Origin: Punctularia strigosozonata HHB-11173 SS5
Lineage: Eukaryota > Basidiomycota > Agaricomycetes > Corticiales > Punctulariaceae
Direction: 5' to 3'
Assembly (NCBI RefSeq): GCF_000264995.1
Contig: NW_006767441.1
Location: 576,255 to 640,254, forward strand
Length of the DNA stretch: 64,000 bases
Below, piece after piece: positions 62,145 to 64,000 of the stretch; the first letter of the stretch is position 1; every line of letters begins with the position of its first letter. A program made the position numbers and the translations under genes. Under the pieces are notes generated by a model. The model did no database searches and was not told the origin of the DNA. It worked only from the letters and a program-made list of their open reading frames with translations.

Positions 62145-64000
62145 TCACATGCACACAAACTTGGATTTGCGTTTGGTGAGCTCCGCCATGCGACTGTCGA
62201 GCTGAGCCCGTGCGCGCTCCTTCTGACGGCGCTCCTCGTCCAGGCGGCTCTCGAGCGATTGCTTCTCCTCGACGATCGACTGCCGGACATTCGTAACCTC
62301 GCGCTTGGCGTCGGCCAGTTCTCGTCTGAGACTGTCGACCTGGCCGTTCAGTATGTCCCGCTCCCGGGCGAGCTCCGTCGCTTGCATCCGAGCTTTCCGG
62401 ACTGTGAGCACAACACATATTAGCGAACATCTATGGGAAGATCGAAACCATTTGCATACGGTTCTTTTCGGCGTCGCCAAGCGAAGCCTCTAGGGTGTTG
62501 ACGAGGTCCATGTGAGTCTGCAGATCGCCCTCGCAATGAGTCAGCTGCTTATTCAGCGTCTTGATCATCGCTTCCTGCTCTTCAATGTGCTTCTGCTGTT
62601 CATCGACCCGCTTCTGTTGCTCGTCGAGTAGCTTTTGCTGCTCCTCGACCTTGGCCATCAGCTTAGCGTCGGGCGCGGTAGGAAGACCCGCTATCGGATG
62701 GCCGTGGACGGAGCCCGAAACGGATGTGGCGGGCGTGTCGAAGGAGGAATCCCGAGTCGAAGAGGCGGTGATGATGCTCGAAGTCACCGGTGAGACATCA
62801 CCCCCAGTCGAGATGGAGGCCACGATGCTTCTCGGTGCGGGTGGAGGAGGAATGCTCGGCGGCGGAGACAGAGGTGGGAGCTTCGCAGGTGGGACACCGG
62901 TCGTCGCTCTCTGGCGCACGGCTTCGTGGGGCGACGAGCTGCGAACGATACGAGCCTCCAGCTCGCGAACCAGCGAGTCCTGTCGGTTCTTCTCTAACTG
63001 TATGGCGTCTTTCTCGTCCCGCATGCGCTGGAGGCTCTCCTGGACCTCTGCAAGCAGGGAGCGGTGCTGTTCGAGTTCCTTGGCGAGAGAATCCCGATTC
63101 GAGACTTCTTTCTTCAGAGACATTTGTTGGTTCTGGGTCTCTGCAAGCTCGGCCCGAAGCTTGGCGACCTCGTTCGCAAGTTCAGCCTTCTCCTCGCGAA
63201 CGGTAGTTAGTTCCGTTTGTAATCCGCCAACCTCCATCTCAAGAGCAGTCTTGTCGGACTGTACGGTAGCGAGCTCCTCCTGTAAACTGCTGGACATAAC
63301 GAGTTGCTCGCTAAGGGACCGTTCATGTGCCGCACGGGTTGCTTCGCGCGCAAGCGCGAACTCCTCCGCGGCGGCTTTGTGAGAAGCAAGTTCCTCACCC
63401 AGCAAATCGTGGTCTTTCTTGAGTGTGTCCAGTTCCTGGGCATGTATCTCCTTCAGGTCAAAGATAACCTTCTCCAGTTGCTCCCGCTCGTTCGCAAGAT
63501 GCTCCTCACTCTGCGCGCGGAAGCTTTCGAGGTCCTCTCGGTGACGCTCCTCAATGGCAACAAGCTCAGCGTTGAGTGCGGCAACGGCCTGCTGGCGCTC
63601 CGCCCTTGCCTTCGCGAGCTCTTCGGCATGCGTCTTCTGCAGCCGAGAAAGCTCCTCGTCCGCTTGGGCTTTCGCTTCGGCCACGCCAGCGTCTCGGGCG
63701 TTTATCAGGGTCGCAACCTCCTCTTCATGGCCTCGAACGACCTCTTGCAGGACGGATGCCTGGCTCTCTCGGAGAGACTGGAGCGCGGACTCTGTCTCCT
63801 CACGCACACGCGCTTGCGAATCCGTCGACTCTTGCTTAGTGCTCTCCAAAGCGGCCTTAAGATCCTCGATCTCTTTGATCATCTCCTGCTGCAAGCGCTT
63901 GATCGCAGAGGTGTGGTCGTCTTCGAGTTTGTGGAGTGCGGAAATGCGCTCGTCTTCCTTAGAAGCTAATTGCGTGGAATGCTCGGCCTTCAGGCGCGCG
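62145..64000 (-). CDS. C-terminal part of a long coiled-coil protein (partial, continues beyond window)
   Basis: The visible part has two exons, 64000-62460 (open to the window edge) and 62401-62145, giving about 600 residues. Nearly all of it is heptad coiled coil (Glu/Lys/Leu/Ala/Gln). It is broken by a proline-rich, Ser/Thr-rich hinge (PPAKLPPLSPPPSIPPPP) at about 62820-62890. A second coiled coil with EQQK repeats then runs to the end, ERARAQLDSRMAELTKRKSK. Tails like this occur in fungal kinesins and in golgin- or cortex-type scaffold proteins. The N-terminal part, which would decide, lies outside the window. The stop at 62145 follows KFVCM; a downstream exon is possible. Confidence 0.72.

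Overview
The window reads as an ordinary chromosomal stretch of a filamentous basidiomycete, probably an Agaricomycete. Genes are dense and lie on both strands. They are cut by many 40-110 nt introns with GT/GC donors and AG acceptors. The gene set is fungal: Zn2Cys6 factor, WC-2, DASH subunit Dad3, lumazine synthase, Pac1/LIS1, Pgs1 and Vcx1. All gene models were spliced by hand from reading frame, splice sites and family knowledge. Where frame and family agree they are strong, but no transcript or database search was available.

Layout. 0.2-3.6 kb: Zn2Cys6 regulator (-), preceded by 5.8 kb with no gene I can support. 9.4-12.1 kb: Cdc4-type F-box/WD40 protein (+). 13.8-15.9 kb: PPIL1-type cyclophilin (-), head to head with a D-aminoacyl-tRNA deacylase (+). 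15.9-19.3 kb: unassigned. 19.3-26.3 kb: Pgs1 (-), an Asi-like membrane RING E3 (+), an AT-hook coiled-coil protein (+) and Naa20 (+). 26.8-30.5 kb: YTH m6A reader (-) and lumazine synthase (-). 30.7-39.3 kb: Srp40/Nopp140 (+), Pac1/LIS1 (-), Arp2/3 subunit ARPC1 (+), Dad3 (-) and a BTB-like protein (+). 39.3-44.8 kb: WC-2 (-), divergent from a Hop1 meiotic HORMA protein (+). 45.6-51.2 kb: Doa1/PLAA (+), a glycine/tryptophan-tailed orphan (+) and a histidine phosphatase (+). 51.5-57.1 kb: Vcx1 Ca2+/H+ exchanger (-), Ypt6/Rab6 (-), TRAPP subunit Trs23 (+) and an orphan coiled-coil protein (-). 57.7-64 kb: a secreted glycoprotein (+), a mitochondrial-type SDR (+) and the C-terminal part of a long coiled-coil protein (-) that runs off the window.

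I found no mobile element, CRISPR array, rRNA, tRNA or gene cluster. The neighbours are housekeeping genes. Some share short divergent intervals that may be common promoters: PGS1/Asi-like E3, WC-2/HOP1, YPT6/TRS23, LIS1/ARPC1 and RIB4/SRP40. The most unusual features are in gene structure. HOP1 appears to carry a 9-nt exon encoding a zinc ligand of its PHD finger, VCX1 a 10-nt exon, and two other genes 19-nt exons. Five introns in three genes need GC-AG splicing. Several small proteins are recognisable as genes but have no function I can name.
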